From contig JAHBTN010000002.1 of NCBI GenBank assembly GCA_019638575.1, forward strand, positions 124,001 through 188,000: DNA of 64,000 bases. Direction: 5' to 3'. Source of the DNA: Ferruginibacter sp. GTDB lineage: Bacteria; Bacteroidota; Bacteroidia; Chitinophagales; Chitinophagaceae. The position numbers and the translations under genes were made by a program. The notes below the pieces were generated by a model. The model had not been told where the DNA came from, made no database searches, and was given only the letters and a program-made list of their open reading frames with translations. How positions within the stretch are numbered: the stretch's first letter is position 1; every line of letters starts with the position of its first letter. This document shows positions 8,920-18,210 of the stretch, piece after piece.

Positions 8920-10308
8920 TTACCTATACCAAATCCTGGCTTCAGATTTTTTATAAAAAATATTATACACCTGAACCGGTGCAATTATATATCCAAATAC
9001 ATTTGACACAATAGAAGACAACAAAATTGACTCCACACCAAAATGAAACTGTTTTATCAGTATTATTGATAAAGACAAAAACAAAACAGGTGTTACCAGC
9101 GATGAAAAAAACTGAATACGTAATGCTCCAATACCATTAATAACAGAAACAAATATGCTGGCAAACATGGTTACCGAAAAATAAATATAGCACAACAACG
9201 ATAAAGAAAACTTTACATACACTACTTCTTTGCCAACCCATATATCATATACTACACCCGATACAGCCAGCATAATTGCGCCTAGCAGTATAAAAGGCGC
9301 CAGGATAATAAGATACTTTTTTATGGCATTTTTTATCCAGTCCATATCGCCCGAGTTATAAGCATCTGTTACACCACTCCATAATGGCGAAAGCAGGATA
9401 GTGAAAATCATCTGTAAAGTGAAAAAATATTTATATGCAATACTGTAAGGTGTTACCTGTTCGGGCTTAAAATAATGAGCAATCAAAAAAAGGATAGACT
9501 CGAACTGTATAATTGCTGCAATCTGAAGTACAAAAAACCGCATACCAAGCGACATGATGTCTTTTGCATATCGCTTTTTTACATAACTTAATGAAGGCTT
9601 GTATTCTTTATAGGCAGTATTAAAAAAGAAGAAATTTGATACAATTAAAATAAGTGTTGGTGCAATACCAATAGCCAAGGCAAGATACAGTAAAGAGCCC
9701 TGGGTTGTTTTTGTAAGGATAAAAATTATCAGCAATGAAAATAACTGGCCAAGCATATCAATTAATGAGGCTTTGGCAGATTTTTGATCGGCAATGAGGA
9801 TGGTATTGATGATACGGAAAATAAACTGAAGGCAGAAATAGGAAAATATCAGCATCGCCAAAACTGATAATTCTTTTTCCATGCCGGCTGGCACGTTCAG
9901 CAAGGTATGCCAGCTTATGAATTGTGTAACTATTAGCAGCAATATCCATAAAGCGATAAAGATAATGCCGATGTAATAATAGGTGGTGCTAATATAAATT
10001 CTTGCCAGCTCTTTGTTGCCATTGGCTTTAGCTTCGGCAAACCTGTTTCTTAACCCGTGTGTAAACCCAATGTCAAAAAAAGAAATCCATGCTACCATCG
10101 AACTTAATGTAACCCAAATACCATATTGCGATGGGTTTACATAGTGTATGGTTAATGGTACTAATATTAATCCAATTGCAATACTGGCTCCCTTTATAAA
10201 AAGAGACACCATAATATTTTTTTTTGCTTCGAGGCTACGGGGATGCCCTTTTGTAAAAAAATTAAGCAACCATTGCCATAAGCTACCCAATTGATTATTT
10301 AAGCTCAT
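8920..10308 (-). CDS. Polysaccharide flippase (Wzx-like, MATE/MOP superfamily)
   Basis: A membrane protein of about 462 residues with roughly twelve to fourteen predicted helices, starting IMVSLFIKGASIAIGLILVP, the usual Wzx/PST first helix. Wzx flips undecaprenyl-linked repeat units to the periplasmic face. I chose the ATG at 10308 (MSLNNQ) because the frame upstream to 10359 adds a polar stretch that does not look like a family N-terminus. It is the first gene after the terminator hairpin that follows the gmd gene, so it may head a second transcription unit. Confidence 0.87.
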   Translation of the reverse strand: MSLNNQLGSLWQWLLNFFTKGHPRSLEAKKNIMVSLFIKGASIAIGLILVPLTIHYVNPSQYGIWVTLSSMVAWISFFDIGFTHGLRNRFAEAKANGNKELARIYISTTYYYIGIIFIALWILLLIVTQFISWHTLLNVPAGMEKELSVLAMLIFSYFCLQFIFRIINTILIADQKSAKASLIDMLGQLFSLLIIFILTKTTQGSLLYLALAIGIAPTLILIVSNFFFFNTAYKEYKPSLSYVKKRYAKDIMSLGMRFFVLQIAAIIQFESILFLIAHYFKPEQVTPYSIAYKYFFTLQMIFTILLSPLWSGVTDAYNSGDMDWIKNAIKKYLIILAPFILLGAIMLAVSGVVYDIWVGKEVVYVKFSLSLLCYIYFSVTMFASIFVSVINGIGALRIQFFSSLVTPVLFLSLSIILIKQFHFGVESILLSSIVSNVFGYIIAPVQVYNIFYKKSEARIWYR

Positions 10309-10485
10309 TTTTCGTTGCCGGTTTAAACAGGAGTAGCTACCTGTACCAGGGGTAAACAAAGTATTAAACCGGGATAAAAATTTTAAACCAATATTTCCCG
10401 GCAGGTATTTTCTTTTTAAAAAAATCTACTGTTGTAAAATAAAATCACTAAAGCAGATTATTTGTTACAATTTATGAAGTTCATT
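10309..10485. other. Intergenic spacer between gmd terminator and wzx
   Basis: About 180 bp of AT-rich sequence with no ORF of note. It should contain the wzx promoter if the distal glycosyltransferase block is transcribed independently, but I cannot point to a clear TAnnTTTG element. Confidence 0.4.
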
Positions 10486-10547
10486 AAAAAAAGCAACCTA
10501 TGCTGCGGTTGTGAATAATTTTAAATTATTTACATAGAGCATAGGTT
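10486..10547 (-). terminator. Intrinsic terminator after gmd
   Basis: A perfect 10-bp inverted repeat (AACCTATGCT at 10495-10504 and its complement at 10538-10547) encloses a 33-base loop. On the minus strand it is followed by GC and a run of seven T (complement of 10486-10492), as expected for a Rho-independent terminator. The loop is long, and an alternative fold could be antiterminating. It splits the polysaccharide locus in two, downstream of an UpxY-like gene. Confidence 0.7.
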
Positions 10548-10566
10548 ATTCTTTCAAAATGGTATG

Positions 10567-11652
10567 TTATATCTTGTTTTGTGCCAGTGATTTTTTTACA
10601 TTTTGAATATCGGCAGCCACCATTTCTTTAACAAGAGTGGCAAGGTCGTATTTAGGTTTCCAGCCTAATTTTTCTTTAGCTTTTGTAGCATCTCCTATCA
10701 ACAAGTCTACTTCTGTAGGCCTGAAATATTCAGGGTCAACAGCTACTACCAGTTTTCCAACAGGTAACTGATATGCGGCATTGCTGCAAGATTTTACTGT
10801 AGCTTTCTCGTTAACTCCTTCGCCGGTAAACTCCAATTCAATTCCCACTTCTGCAAATGCCATCTTTATAAAATCTCTTACACTGGTAGTTATACCGGTT
10901 GCTATTACAAAGTCTTCAGGTTTATCCTGTTGTAAAATAAGCCACATTGCTTCTACATAATCTTTTGCATGCCCCCAGTCCCGTTGTGCATTAAGGTTAC
11001 CAAGGTACAATGTATCTTGGGTACCATGTGCAATAGCTGCTACTGCCATGGTTATTTTACGGGTTACAAATGTTTCGCCACGTAATGGGCTTTCGTGATT
11101 AAAAAGAATTCCGTTACATGCATATAAGTTATAAGCTTCACGGTAATTTACCACTATCCAGTAACCATACATTTTTGCTACAGCATATGGGCTTCTTGGA
11201 TAAAAAGGTGTTGTTTCTTTTTGAGGTACTTCCTGTACCAGTCCATATAATTCGGATGTTGATGCCTGGTATATCCTGGTTTTTTTCTCCATACCCAAAA
11301 TTCGTATAGCTTCCATTAAACGCAAGGTTCCTATACCATCTGCATTGGCTGTATATTCTGGTGTGTCAAAACTTACTTTTACATGGCTCATAGCTGCCAG
11401 GTTGTAAATTTCGTCCGGTTGTGTTTCCTGTACAATGCGTATAAGGTTTGTACTGTCTGTCATATCGCCATAGTGCAGGGTAAACCTTATATTTTTTTCG
11501 TGTGGATCCTGGTACAGGTGGTCGATACGATTGGTATTCATTAAAGAAGACCTTCTTTTAATACCATGTACCCTGTAACCTTTACTTAATAATAGTTCCG
11601 AAAGATAAGCGCCGTCTTGTCCTGTAACGCCTGTTATTAAAGCAGTTTTCAT
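10567..11652 (-). CDS. gmd: GDP-mannose 4,6-dehydratase
   Basis: A 361-residue short-chain dehydrogenase/reductase that converts GDP-D-mannose to GDP-4-keto-6-deoxy-D-mannose in the cytoplasm, the first step of GDP-L-fucose synthesis. The NADP loop [15 protein letters not shown] is at the N-terminus. The catalytic Thr/Ser-Tyr-Lys set is visible in STSELYG (about 130-136) and [12 protein letters not shown] (about 153-164), and [15 protein letters not shown] is diagnostic for Gmd. The downstream partner enzyme is the adjacent GDP-fucose synthase. Length and motifs are normal for the family. Confidence 0.97.
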   Translation of the reverse strand: MKTALITGVTGQDGAYLSELLLSKGYRVHGIKRRSSLMNTNRIDHLYQDPHEKNIRFTLHYGDMTDSTNLIRIVQETQPDEIYNLAAMSHVKVSFDTPEYTANADGIGTLRLMEAIRILGMEKKTRIYQASTSELYGLVQEVPQKETTPFYPRSPYAVAKMYGYWIVVNYREAYNLYACNGILFNHESPLRGETFVTRKITMAVAAIAHGTQDTLYLGNLNAQRDWGHAKDYVEAMWLILQQDKPEDFVIATGITTSVRDFIKMAFAEVGIELEFTGEGVNEKATVKSCSNAAYQLPVGKLVVAVDPEYFRPTEVDLLIGDATKAKEKLGWKPKYDLATLVKEMVAADIQNVKKSLAQNKI

Positions 11653-11689
11653 TTTGTGTTCTGTTTATTGTGGATTAGAGATAACAAAT

Positions 11690-12625
11690 TTATGATTTCC
11701 TTTTTTCAAGAAAATCGGCATACGCCTTCTTAATACCATCTTTTAGTGGTGTAGTATAACGCCAACCTATGGCATTTATTTTTGAAACGTCCATTAATTT
11801 TCTGGGTGTGCCATCCGGTTTCGATGTATCAAAACGCATATTTCCAGTATAGCCGGTAACTTCCTTAACCATTTCGGCCAGTTCTTTTATAGATAAATCT
11901 TCGCCACATCCAATATTGATGATTTCTTTTTCATTATAATGATCCATCAAAAAAAGGCAGGCATCAGCCAAATCATCGGCATATAAGAATTCTCTCTTAG
12001 GATTTCCCGAGCCCCAGATAACAACTTCGGGCAATCCGTTTTCTTTTGCTTCATGAAAACGGCGGATGAGTGCCGGTAATACATGTGAATTTTCAGTATG
12101 ATAGTTATCATTGAGGCCATACAGGTTGGTGGGCATAACACTAATAAAATTTGCCCCATGCTGGTCTCTGTAAGTTTCACATAATTTAATACCGGCAATT
12201 TTTGCTATTGCATAAGGTTCATTGGTATGCTCAAGGGGCCCGGTTAGTAAATATTCTTCCTTCAGTGGCTGTGGTGCCATTTTTGGATATATGCAAGAAC
12301 TTCCTAAAAAAAGCAGTTTAGTAACCTGGTTAGCATATGCTGCATGAATGATGTTAGAGGCAATCATCAGGTTATCGTACAAAAAAGAAGCCCGGTAAGT
12401 ATTGTTAGCTACAATACCACCAACCTTAGCAGCTGCTAAAAAAACAAATTGGGGTTTTTCTTTTGCAAAAAATAAATCAACGGCTTGTTGATTGCGTAGG
12501 TCAAGTTCCTTAGATGTACGGCAAATCAGATTTTTGAATCCTCTTTGTTTTAAACCTCTTACAATGGCAGAGCCCACCATTCCGTTGTGCCCTGCTATGT
12601 AAACACTGTCATTTTCTTTCATCAT
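11690..12625 (-). CDS. fcl: GDP-L-fucose synthase
   Basis: A 311-residue bifunctional epimerase/reductase that turns GDP-4-keto-6-deoxymannose into GDP-L-fucose using NADPH. Marks are the nucleotide loop [31 protein letters not shown], the catalytic [13 protein letters not shown] with its Tyr-xxx-Lys, [11 protein letters not shown], and [13 protein letters not shown]. It lies directly upstream of gmd in the same transcription unit, so both enzymes of the GDP-fucose route are together, supporting a fucose-containing polymer. The start ATG-ATG overlaps the end of the UpxY-like gene by 4 bases. Confidence 0.97.
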   Translation of the reverse strand: MMKENDSVYIAGHNGMVGSAIVRGLKQRGFKNLICRTSKELDLRNQQAVDLFFAKEKPQFVFLAAAKVGGIVANNTYRASFLYDNLMIASNIIHAAYANQVTKLLFLGSSCIYPKMAPQPLKEEYLLTGPLEHTNEPYAIAKIAGIKLCETYRDQHGANFISVMPTNLYGLNDNYHTENSHVLPALIRRFHEAKENGLPEVVIWGSGNPKREFLYADDLADACLFLMDHYNEKEIINIGCGEDLSIKELAEMVKEVTGYTGNMRFDTSKPDGTPRKLMDVSKINAIGWRYTTPLKDGIKKAYADFLEKRKS

Positions 12626-13155
12626 GAATGAGCAAATCTATAATTATTCAGGCCTGGTATTTCCTGTACAAATATACCTGATTCATCCATTTCGGCTACT
12701 AAAGAGTAGCCTAAAGAAGGTAGGTTAACTTTTATAGACTTGTTTTTTACTGCATACAATCGTCCATCAATTGAATAAGCGGCACCATCATTATCCAGTG
12801 ATATCTCTTCTTTTTTATTTACATACGAAGGCATCAGTTTAATGTCCTTATAGTTTTCAATAAACTCTTTAATGGCGGTAATCTCTGGTTCTGCTATAAT
12901 AGCAGGCTTTCCCAACCAATACAATAGGTTAATTACACCGCTGGTTTGTTTTAATGTATTAACATCCTGCTGTTCTACATTAACAAACACAATGGATTTA
13001 AACAAGGGTTCAAAAACAAATTTATGGCCCATAAATGTGTTTACTTTTACATACACCATGGGTACATAAACTTCAATTTTCTTTTTTCGCAGCAAAGCGG
13101 CAACCTTTTTTTCTGATTGCGGTTTTGTGTACACTGCGTGCCAATTTTTCTGCAT
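12622..13155 (-). CDS. UpxY-like NusG-family transcription antiterminator
   Basis: A 177-residue NusG paralogue. The NGN domain starts [18 protein letters not shown], has [13 protein letters not shown] and the FKSIVFVNV core, and a KOW-like segment follows at about 120-160. In Bacteroides, UpxY proteins bind RNA polymerase and carry it through premature termination in the 5' region of their own capsule operon. Here the gene is third in its unit, after the Wza- and Wzc-like genes, rather than first. It overlaps fcl by 4 bases. A plausible target is the hairpin at 10486-10547; this is inference. Confidence 0.87.
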   Translation of the reverse strand: MQKNWHAVYTKPQSEKKVAALLRKKKIEVYVPMVYVKVNTFMGHKFVFEPLFKSIVFVNVEQQDVNTLKQTSGVINLLYWLGKPAIIAEPEITAIKEFIENYKDIKLMPSYVNKKEEISLDNDGAAYSIDGRLYAVKNKSIKVNLPSLGYSLVAEMDESGIFVQEIPGLNNYRFAHS

Positions 13156-13295
13156 AACATTTTTTTTAAAATTAGAAATGTGCAGTTAATCAGAATAGTT
13201 GGAAGGATTCTCAAATCAGCATGGCTTCGCCTTTCTCAGTTACAACCAATTTGACTTGAGTTTACGTGGATTTTTCATGATATAGGAGTTTAGGT

Positions 13296-15647
13296 TTATG
13301 CCGATTTTTTTTGTTTTAAGTTTTGCTGTGTATAACCATATTGCTTACTGCCATACACATAATTATAACCGTAGCCATAATTGTTTTTAAAGAAGCCCCT
13401 GGTTTTAACGCCATTAAAGATTATTGCAAGGTTCTTTAATGGATTTATTTCCATATTTTCTTCAATACGTTTTACCAGCAGTTTGGGAGTATAGTTATGC
13501 CTTACTACATACAATGTAGCATCGCATAAGTCTGATACTATAAATGCATCTGATACAAGTACGGCTGGTGAGGTATCGATAATTACCATATCGAACCGGC
13601 TGCTTAAATAATCAATTAATGAACCTATTTTTCCATTTGCTAATAATTCCGAAGGATTATCAGGCAATTCTTCGCCCGGCGAAATAAACGACAGGTTTTC
13701 ATGTCCATCAACCGGATGTATAATATCATCAGAGTATCTCTCTCCTTTAAGAAATTCGGTTACACCTTCCCGTTGAGGTACATTAAATATTTTTGAAAGT
13801 GTTGGTACATTAAGATCCACATCAACCAACACCACTTTTTTGCCGGTTAATGAAAGGCTTTTAGCCAGGTTTGCTGCTACAAAACTTTTTCCTTCGCCTG
13901 ATATGCTTGATGTAACCAATATCTTTTTATGATCGGGGTCAATACCTAAAAACGACAGAGAAATTCTTAGTTTCCTAAATTCTTCGGCCACTACACTTCG
14001 CCTGCCTTTTTCTATAACAAGTGGTGTTTTGGATTTATCAAAAGTTATTTCTGCAATTACAGGCACCGAAGTTGTTTTTTCTATTTCGGCCCTGTATTTA
14101 ACTTTATTTGAAAATGCATCTTTAATAAAAATGAACCCAACACTTAATCCCAAAGCACCCATTATTGCCATCATATAAATAAGCTTTCTTTTGGGGCTTA
14201 CCGGGTCTTTACCTGCTAGAGCTTCATCAACTATACGGCTATTAGATACAGTAGATGCATAAGATAACTCACTCTCTTCTTTTTTCTGTAATAAAATTTG
14301 ATACAGGTTGTTTTTTGATTGTTGTTCACGGCTTATTTCAAGCAACTGCCTTTCTTTTTGAGGTATAGACGATAAAAAAGAATTATAACTGCCCGAAGTT
14401 GCACTTATACTTTGGCGAGAAGCTAGTAAGCTGCTTTTTTGATTTTGGATATTTTGAAGAATACTAGGTTTTATTTTATTAATCTCATCTTTTAAAGCTA
14501 AAAGAGAAGGATTATTTTCACCTACAGTTTTCTTTAATTTATCATATTCCAACTGTGTTGAATAAAGTTTGTTAAGCATGTTGGATAACATGGGATCGCT
14601 TACTCCCAATGTGGAAGGAACGATTGCGCTATTTTTATCAGCAGTTGAAACTGATTTTTCAACCTGGTTTATGATAGCAAGTTGGTTATTTACCTCAGAA
14701 AGTTTTTGATCGTTGCTTCCCACATTTTGCAAATACACCTGCCCTTGTGAACTTATATCTACAGCATTGCTACCCGATTTATACTTTTGCACTTTCTTTT
14801 CAATTGAGTCAAGGTCTTTACCTAAAATTGCAAGCCTTTCGTTTATAAAAGCCAGTGTATTTCGGGCTAATGAATTTATTTCATTTTTTGAAGTTTGGTC
14901 ATACGCAATAATCAATTGGCTTAAAATATCGGCTGCCCGCTGCCGTACCGGATCTCTGTAACTTAAATCAACTATTGCCGATTGACGTGAAGAGGAAACC
15001 TTTAACCCTCCCAGCATTTGAGATGCTACTATTTTTGGGTTTTCAATAGAAAAATACATCGGCTTTCCGGTTGCCCTTGAAGCGCTGAAATTTTTATTGG
15101 GAACAAACCTCAGGGTTCCATAATCTGTATTCACAAATTCATTTAGTGGAAATTTATCCTTATTCTCAAGAGTTACAGTCTTATCTGCATTATTATACAC
15201 AAAACTGATTTTATCAGCATTATCTAATGAATCGGGATTTTGTGCTTCAACTAAAACCGGCGATATCATATACGCATCGCTTGCTTTAACCTTTCCTTGT
15301 TCGTAAACAGGAGCATATAACCTAAGTTTTTTAACCACCTGCTCCATTAAAGAACGTGATTGCAAAACTTCAATTTCATTTTCTACAACTTTTTTTGAAG
15401 CTATCAGGTTCAGCGATTCCATCAGTTTAGAATCTTCACTTCCTCTTTTTTCATCTTTAATAATCATAGTAGCCTTAGCCTCATATATAGGTGTAGCATA
15501 TCGCAAATAAACATAAGCTGCGCCAATGGCTAATGCCGAAACCAAGATAAACAACGGCCAATAGGGTATATATTTTGCCATCATATCTCCCATCATGCTC
15601 GATTCTTTTTCTTCAAATCCGTTTTCTATGTTCTTTACTTGTTTCAT
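13296..15647 (-). CDS. Polysaccharide biosynthesis tyrosine autokinase (Wzc-like)
   Basis: A 783-residue inner-membrane chain-length regulator fused to a bacterial tyrosine kinase. In order: an N-terminal membrane helix (about 29-48), a Wzz domain, a long periplasmic coiled-coil region (about 250-450), a GNVR-type segment with PVSPKRKL before the second helix (about 490-510), and a cytoplasmic BY-kinase domain. The kinase has Walker A SGEGKS, Walker A' VVLVDVDLNVP and Walker B MVIIDTSP. The C-terminus is a Tyr cluster (seven Tyr within about 20 residues after KNN) for autophosphorylation. It pairs with the Wza-like exporter 3 bp upstream. No matching phosphatase is in the window. Confidence 0.94.
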   Translation of the reverse strand: MKQVKNIENGFEEKESSMMGDMMAKYIPYWPLFILVSALAIGAAYVYLRYATPIYEAKATMIIKDEKRGSEDSKLMESLNLIASKKVVENEIEVLQSRSLMEQVVKKLRLYAPVYEQGKVKASDAYMISPVLVEAQNPDSLDNADKISFVYNNADKTVTLENKDKFPLNEFVNTDYGTLRFVPNKNFSASRATGKPMYFSIENPKIVASQMLGGLKVSSSRQSAIVDLSYRDPVRQRAADILSQLIIAYDQTSKNEINSLARNTLAFINERLAILGKDLDSIEKKVQKYKSGSNAVDISSQGQVYLQNVGSNDQKLSEVNNQLAIINQVEKSVSTADKNSAIVPSTLGVSDPMLSNMLNKLYSTQLEYDKLKKTVGENNPSLLALKDEINKIKPSILQNIQNQKSSLLASRQSISATSGSYNSFLSSIPQKERQLLEISREQQSKNNLYQILLQKKEESELSYASTVSNSRIVDEALAGKDPVSPKRKLIYMMAIMGALGLSVGFIFIKDAFSNKVKYRAEIEKTTSVPVIAEITFDKSKTPLVIEKGRRSVVAEEFRKLRISLSFLGIDPDHKKILVTSSISGEGKSFVAANLAKSLSLTGKKVVLVDVDLNVPTLSKIFNVPQREGVTEFLKGERYSDDIIHPVDGHENLSFISPGEELPDNPSELLANGKIGSLIDYLSSRFDMVIIDTSPAVLVSDAFIVSDLCDATLYVVRHNYTPKLLVKRIEENMEINPLKNLAIIFNGVKTRGFFKNNYGYGYNYVYGSKQYGYTQQNLKQKKSA

Positions 15648-15650
15648 TCT

Positions 15651-16424
15651 TTATTTTATAACCTTATCAAGTACCAGCAGTAATACTGATATGCTGGTGA
15701 AAACAATTGGTACAATTTGCTGCGACCTGCCCGATACTGCCACCTTAGCTGCATTGGGTTCTACATATACAACATCATTGGGTTGTAAATAGTAGTAAGG
15801 CGAATTTAAAAAGTCGCTTGAGTTAAGGTTTAAACGCCTGGTAACCCTTGCGCCATCTTCTTCTCTTATTAATAATACATTATCCCGTTTTCCATAAATT
15901 GTTAAATCGCCTGCCAGGCCTATCGCTTTTACCAAAGAAATTTTTTCGCTGGGAACATTTATAACAGTTGGCTTTGCCACTTCTCCTAAAATAGTTACTT
16001 CAAAATTCATAAAACGTATATCTACAACCGGTTCCAATAATAATTTTTTTTCAAGTATAACATCTGTTATCCTTTGTTTTAACTGGCTTTTGGTAAGCCC
16101 TTCGGCTTTTATGGGGCCCAGCATGGGGATATCAATATTACCATTGTTATCTATTAAATATCCGCTGCCCTGGTTATTTCCACCGGCAGCTGCCCCATCT
16201 GCACCACCTGCCTGGTTAAAATCGGCCGATGCTTTAGCATTTAAACTGCTGATTTTTATATTTAGGATATCGTTTTTTTGTAAAGGCGCTTCCACAATAG
16301 GCAATCTTGCCCTGAAAGCAGTATCTTGTACATCACGGAAATATGCTATCTTTTTAGTGTTGGTACATGATGTACAGCATACAGATGCAATTAGTATGTA
16401 AATCAATATAAACCTTGTGGCCAT
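15651..16424 (-). CDS. Polysaccharide export outer-membrane lipoprotein (Wza-like)
   Basis: A 257-residue export protein. The signal peptide ends in a lipobox-like TSC (Cys about 20), a Poly_export domain follows (PLQKNDILNIKI onward), then an SLBB domain (VTILGEVAKPTVINVP to YYYLQPNDVVYVEP), and a hydrophobic C-terminal helix (about 236-253) that would cross the outer membrane. It forms the exit channel for the polymer and contacts the Wzc-like kinase encoded 3 bp downstream. It is the first gene of the polysaccharide transcription unit. Confidence 0.92.
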   Translation of the reverse strand: MATRFILIYILIASVCCTSCTNTKKIAYFRDVQDTAFRARLPIVEAPLQKNDILNIKISSLNAKASADFNQAGGADGAAAGGNNQGSGYLIDNNGNIDIPMLGPIKAEGLTKSQLKQRITDVILEKKLLLEPVVDIRFMNFEVTILGEVAKPTVINVPSEKISLVKAIGLAGDLTIYGKRDNVLLIREEDGARVTRRLNLNSSDFLNSPYYYLQPNDVVYVEPNAAKVAVSGRSQQIVPIVFTSISVLLLVLDKVIK

Positions 16425-16645
16425 AATTTAATATTACAGTTTACTTAACAAATCGGATATCAATAGAAAAGCCTTTGGATAGGATAGGGGGAGGTAAGGA
16501 AAAGTAAGATATTATATTCTGTTGTCAGAGCATAACCAAATCCTACGGTAAAAATACTATTAAAAATAGATTTACCAAATTTATCTTCAACTATTTTATG
16601 ATTAACTCTGTAATATTTAAAATTTCCCTTTTTAGATAGACATTT
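16425..16645. other. Leader/promoter region of the polysaccharide operon
   Basis: With the palindrome at 16646-16665 and the spacer up to the terminator, this 330-bp non-coding stretch separates the operon from the upstream gene and must hold its promoter. It is strongly AT-rich and has no credible ORF. I could not find a clear TAnnTTTG element on the minus strand. Confidence 0.45.
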
Positions 16646-16665
16646 TATACCCTATAAAGGGTATA
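16646..16665. promoter_or_regulatory. Palindrome upstream of polysaccharide operon
   Basis: A perfect 8-bp inverted repeat, TATACCCT-ATAA-AGGGTATA, lies about 220 bp upstream of the Wza-like gene in an otherwise AT-rich leader. It could be an operator for a dimeric regulator or a leader hairpin. No T-run follows on the minus strand, so it does not look like a terminator. Confidence 0.4.
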
Positions 16666-16750
16666 TATATATAAATTAGTTGGCATTTAATACAAAAAAG
16701 GCTTATTTTTTTATTGAATTTTTATCTATCAAAGTTTATTAATCTTATAT

Positions 16751-16790
16751 AAAAAAATAGCAGCCCGGGGTAATTACCGGTACTGCTATT
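16751..16790 (-). terminator. Intrinsic terminator after the PepSY-like gene
   Basis: An AATAGCAG/CTGCTATT stem with an inner CCGG/CCGG pairing lies 20 bp beyond the stop of the 16810-17256 gene. On the minus strand it is followed by a run of seven T (complement of 16751-16757). It insulates the polysaccharide operon from that gene. Confidence 0.8.
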
Positions 16791-16809
16791 AATATTAAAT
16801 AGATGCCTT

Positions 16810-17256
16810 TTAAATCTTAACCTTGCTTTCTACAGTAATTTCGCCATTTGCATAAGCTTTAAGCTTTAGCAACTTTTCGCCACTTTTTACTTTAAATGAA
16901 TACCAGGTACTACCTTCTACAGTTAATTCCACTGCAGTTTTATCCACTTCGTAGCCTGCATATCTCTCAGCTAATGCCAAAGAAATATTTAATGGCAAAT
17001 CTTTGATACTGACCCTTCTTGAAATACCAATAAGTTCACCGGTTTCATTATATGCAGCATCTACATCCTCATTATTAAGTGTAAACGAAGCAAAATAAAA
17101 CTCGTTGTTTTTTTCCCAGCTTACCCCACGGGCATTTGAGAAATTTTTTTCAAATGCTGCTTTTACAGCCGGGGTTAACTTTACAGGCTCAAGCGCAAAG
17201 GCGCTGATGGCAAACAGCAATACTACTGCTGTTAAGCCGATTTTAATTTTTTTCAT
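16810..17256 (-). CDS. PepSY-like secreted protein
   Basis: A 148-residue protein with a clear signal peptide (MKKIKIGLTAVVLLFAISAFA). The mature part resembles the PepSY-like/BLIP-like fold common in Bacteroidota: LTPAVKAAFEKNF, a VSWEKNNEFYFASF strand pair, and a second half with similar spacing (IKDLPLNISLALAERY to YSFKVKSGEKLLKLKAYANG). Function is unknown; such proteins are exported and probably small ligand- or protein-binding modules. It is a single-gene unit with its own terminator. Confidence 0.7.
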   Translation of the reverse strand: MKKIKIGLTAVVLLFAISAFALEPVKLTPAVKAAFEKNFSNARGVSWEKNNEFYFASFTLNNEDVDAAYNETGELIGISRRVSIKDLPLNISLALAERYAGYEVDKTAVELTVEGSTWYSFKVKSGEKLLKLKAYANGEITVESKVKI

Positions 17257-17588
17257 AACTATACTTTTTAGGTTTTAAAAATAACTGCCTCATGACCGGC
17301 AGCTTGAATTACAATATAAAATTATAGAGAGAGAATAAGTGGCAAGGCTAAATCAATATGAATGCGGCTTAATTCATTAGTTACTGTTAGGAACGGTTGA
17401 CAGAAATTAGATTACTCTAATTTTTTTGCACTTATAACAGTTAAAATTTGCCTGTGTATTCTTTTCTTAATAAAATGATAAATGATGATAGCCAACAGTT
17501 AAAAAGTGAAAGTGGTATTAACATTTTATGCTTAATTATTTGGCAATGATAATTGGCTAGCATAATCTGTTTAACTTCATAGGTTATA
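17257..17588. other. Divergent intergenic region
   Basis: A 332-bp AT-rich region between two divergently transcribed genes. It should hold both promoters. No ORF, RNA gene or convincing -33/-7 pair was found. The sequence just upstream of 17256 reads AAAGTATAGTT on the minus strand. Confidence 0.4.
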
Positions 17589-18185
17589 ATGAACTACCTG
17601 GCACATGCATATCTTTCTTTTAATAATCCAGCATTGCTGGTAGGCAATATGATTAGTGATTTTATAAAAGGAAAGAAACAGTTTGAGTATCCAACCCCCA
17701 TTCAAAAAGGGATAAAATTACACAGGCAAATAGATGCATTTACAGATACACATGATGCTACCAGGAATTTAAAATCGTTTTTCAGAAGCCAATACCGATT
17801 ATATAGCGGGGCATTTGCCGATGTGGTATACGACCATTTTTTAGCTAATGATAATACTGTTTTTAATAATGAGGAGGCGTTAAATAATTTTGCACTTTTA
17901 AGTTATAATACATTGGATGGTTATGAGTACCTGTTTCCACCGGCTTTTACAAAACTTTTTCCCTACATAAAAATGCAAAACTGGCTGTATAATTACAGGT
18001 ATAAATGGGGTATAGAAAAAAGTATGGCTGGTGTAGTACGCCGTGCCGCCTACCTTGATGATAGCAGCAAAGCGTTTGAAATCTTTAATGAAAACTATAA
18101 CAGTATGCAGGATTGCTATGCCCATTTTTTTCCCGATATAAAAAAATTTGCATTTAATATTGCCGGTGAATTTTTACAAAATTGA
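17589..18185 (+). CDS. Acyl carrier protein phosphodiesterase (AcpH family, DUF479)
   Basis: A 198-residue protein of the AcpH family, which hydrolyses the 4'-phosphopantetheine arm from holo-ACP to give apo-ACP. The N-terminus MNYLAHAYLSF, the segment GNMISDFIKG with the conserved Asp24, and HRQIDAFTD (45-53) are the family signature and the likely metal/catalytic residues (HD-like fold). It is cytoplasmic and slightly longer than the E. coli enzyme only at the C-terminus. The next gene begins 25 bp downstream on the same strand. Confidence 0.88.
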   Translation: MNYLAHAYLSFNNPALLVGNMISDFIKGKKQFEYPTPIQKGIKLHRQIDAFTDTHDATRNLKSFFRSQYRLYSGAFADVVYDHFLANDNTVFNNEEALNNFALLSYNTLDGYEYLFPPAFTKLFPYIKMQNWLYNYRYKWGIEKSMAGVVRRAAYLDDSSKAFEIFNENYNSMQDCYAHFFPDIKKFAFNIAGEFLQN

Positions 18186-18210
18186 TTGTATTACCTTTAA
18201 TTTAAAAAAC

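Noticed and set aside
13156-13295. Possible small gene or RNA between the kinase and UpxY-like genes
   Set aside because: The 140-bp spacer has only a 3-bp stem (GGCTTCGCC) and no frame longer than a few codons.
17259-17267. AAAGTATAG next to the PepSY-like gene start as a fourth PadR motif copy
   Set aside because: It lacks the final CC, sits directly against the start codon and is unrelated in context; probably chance in AT-rich DNA.
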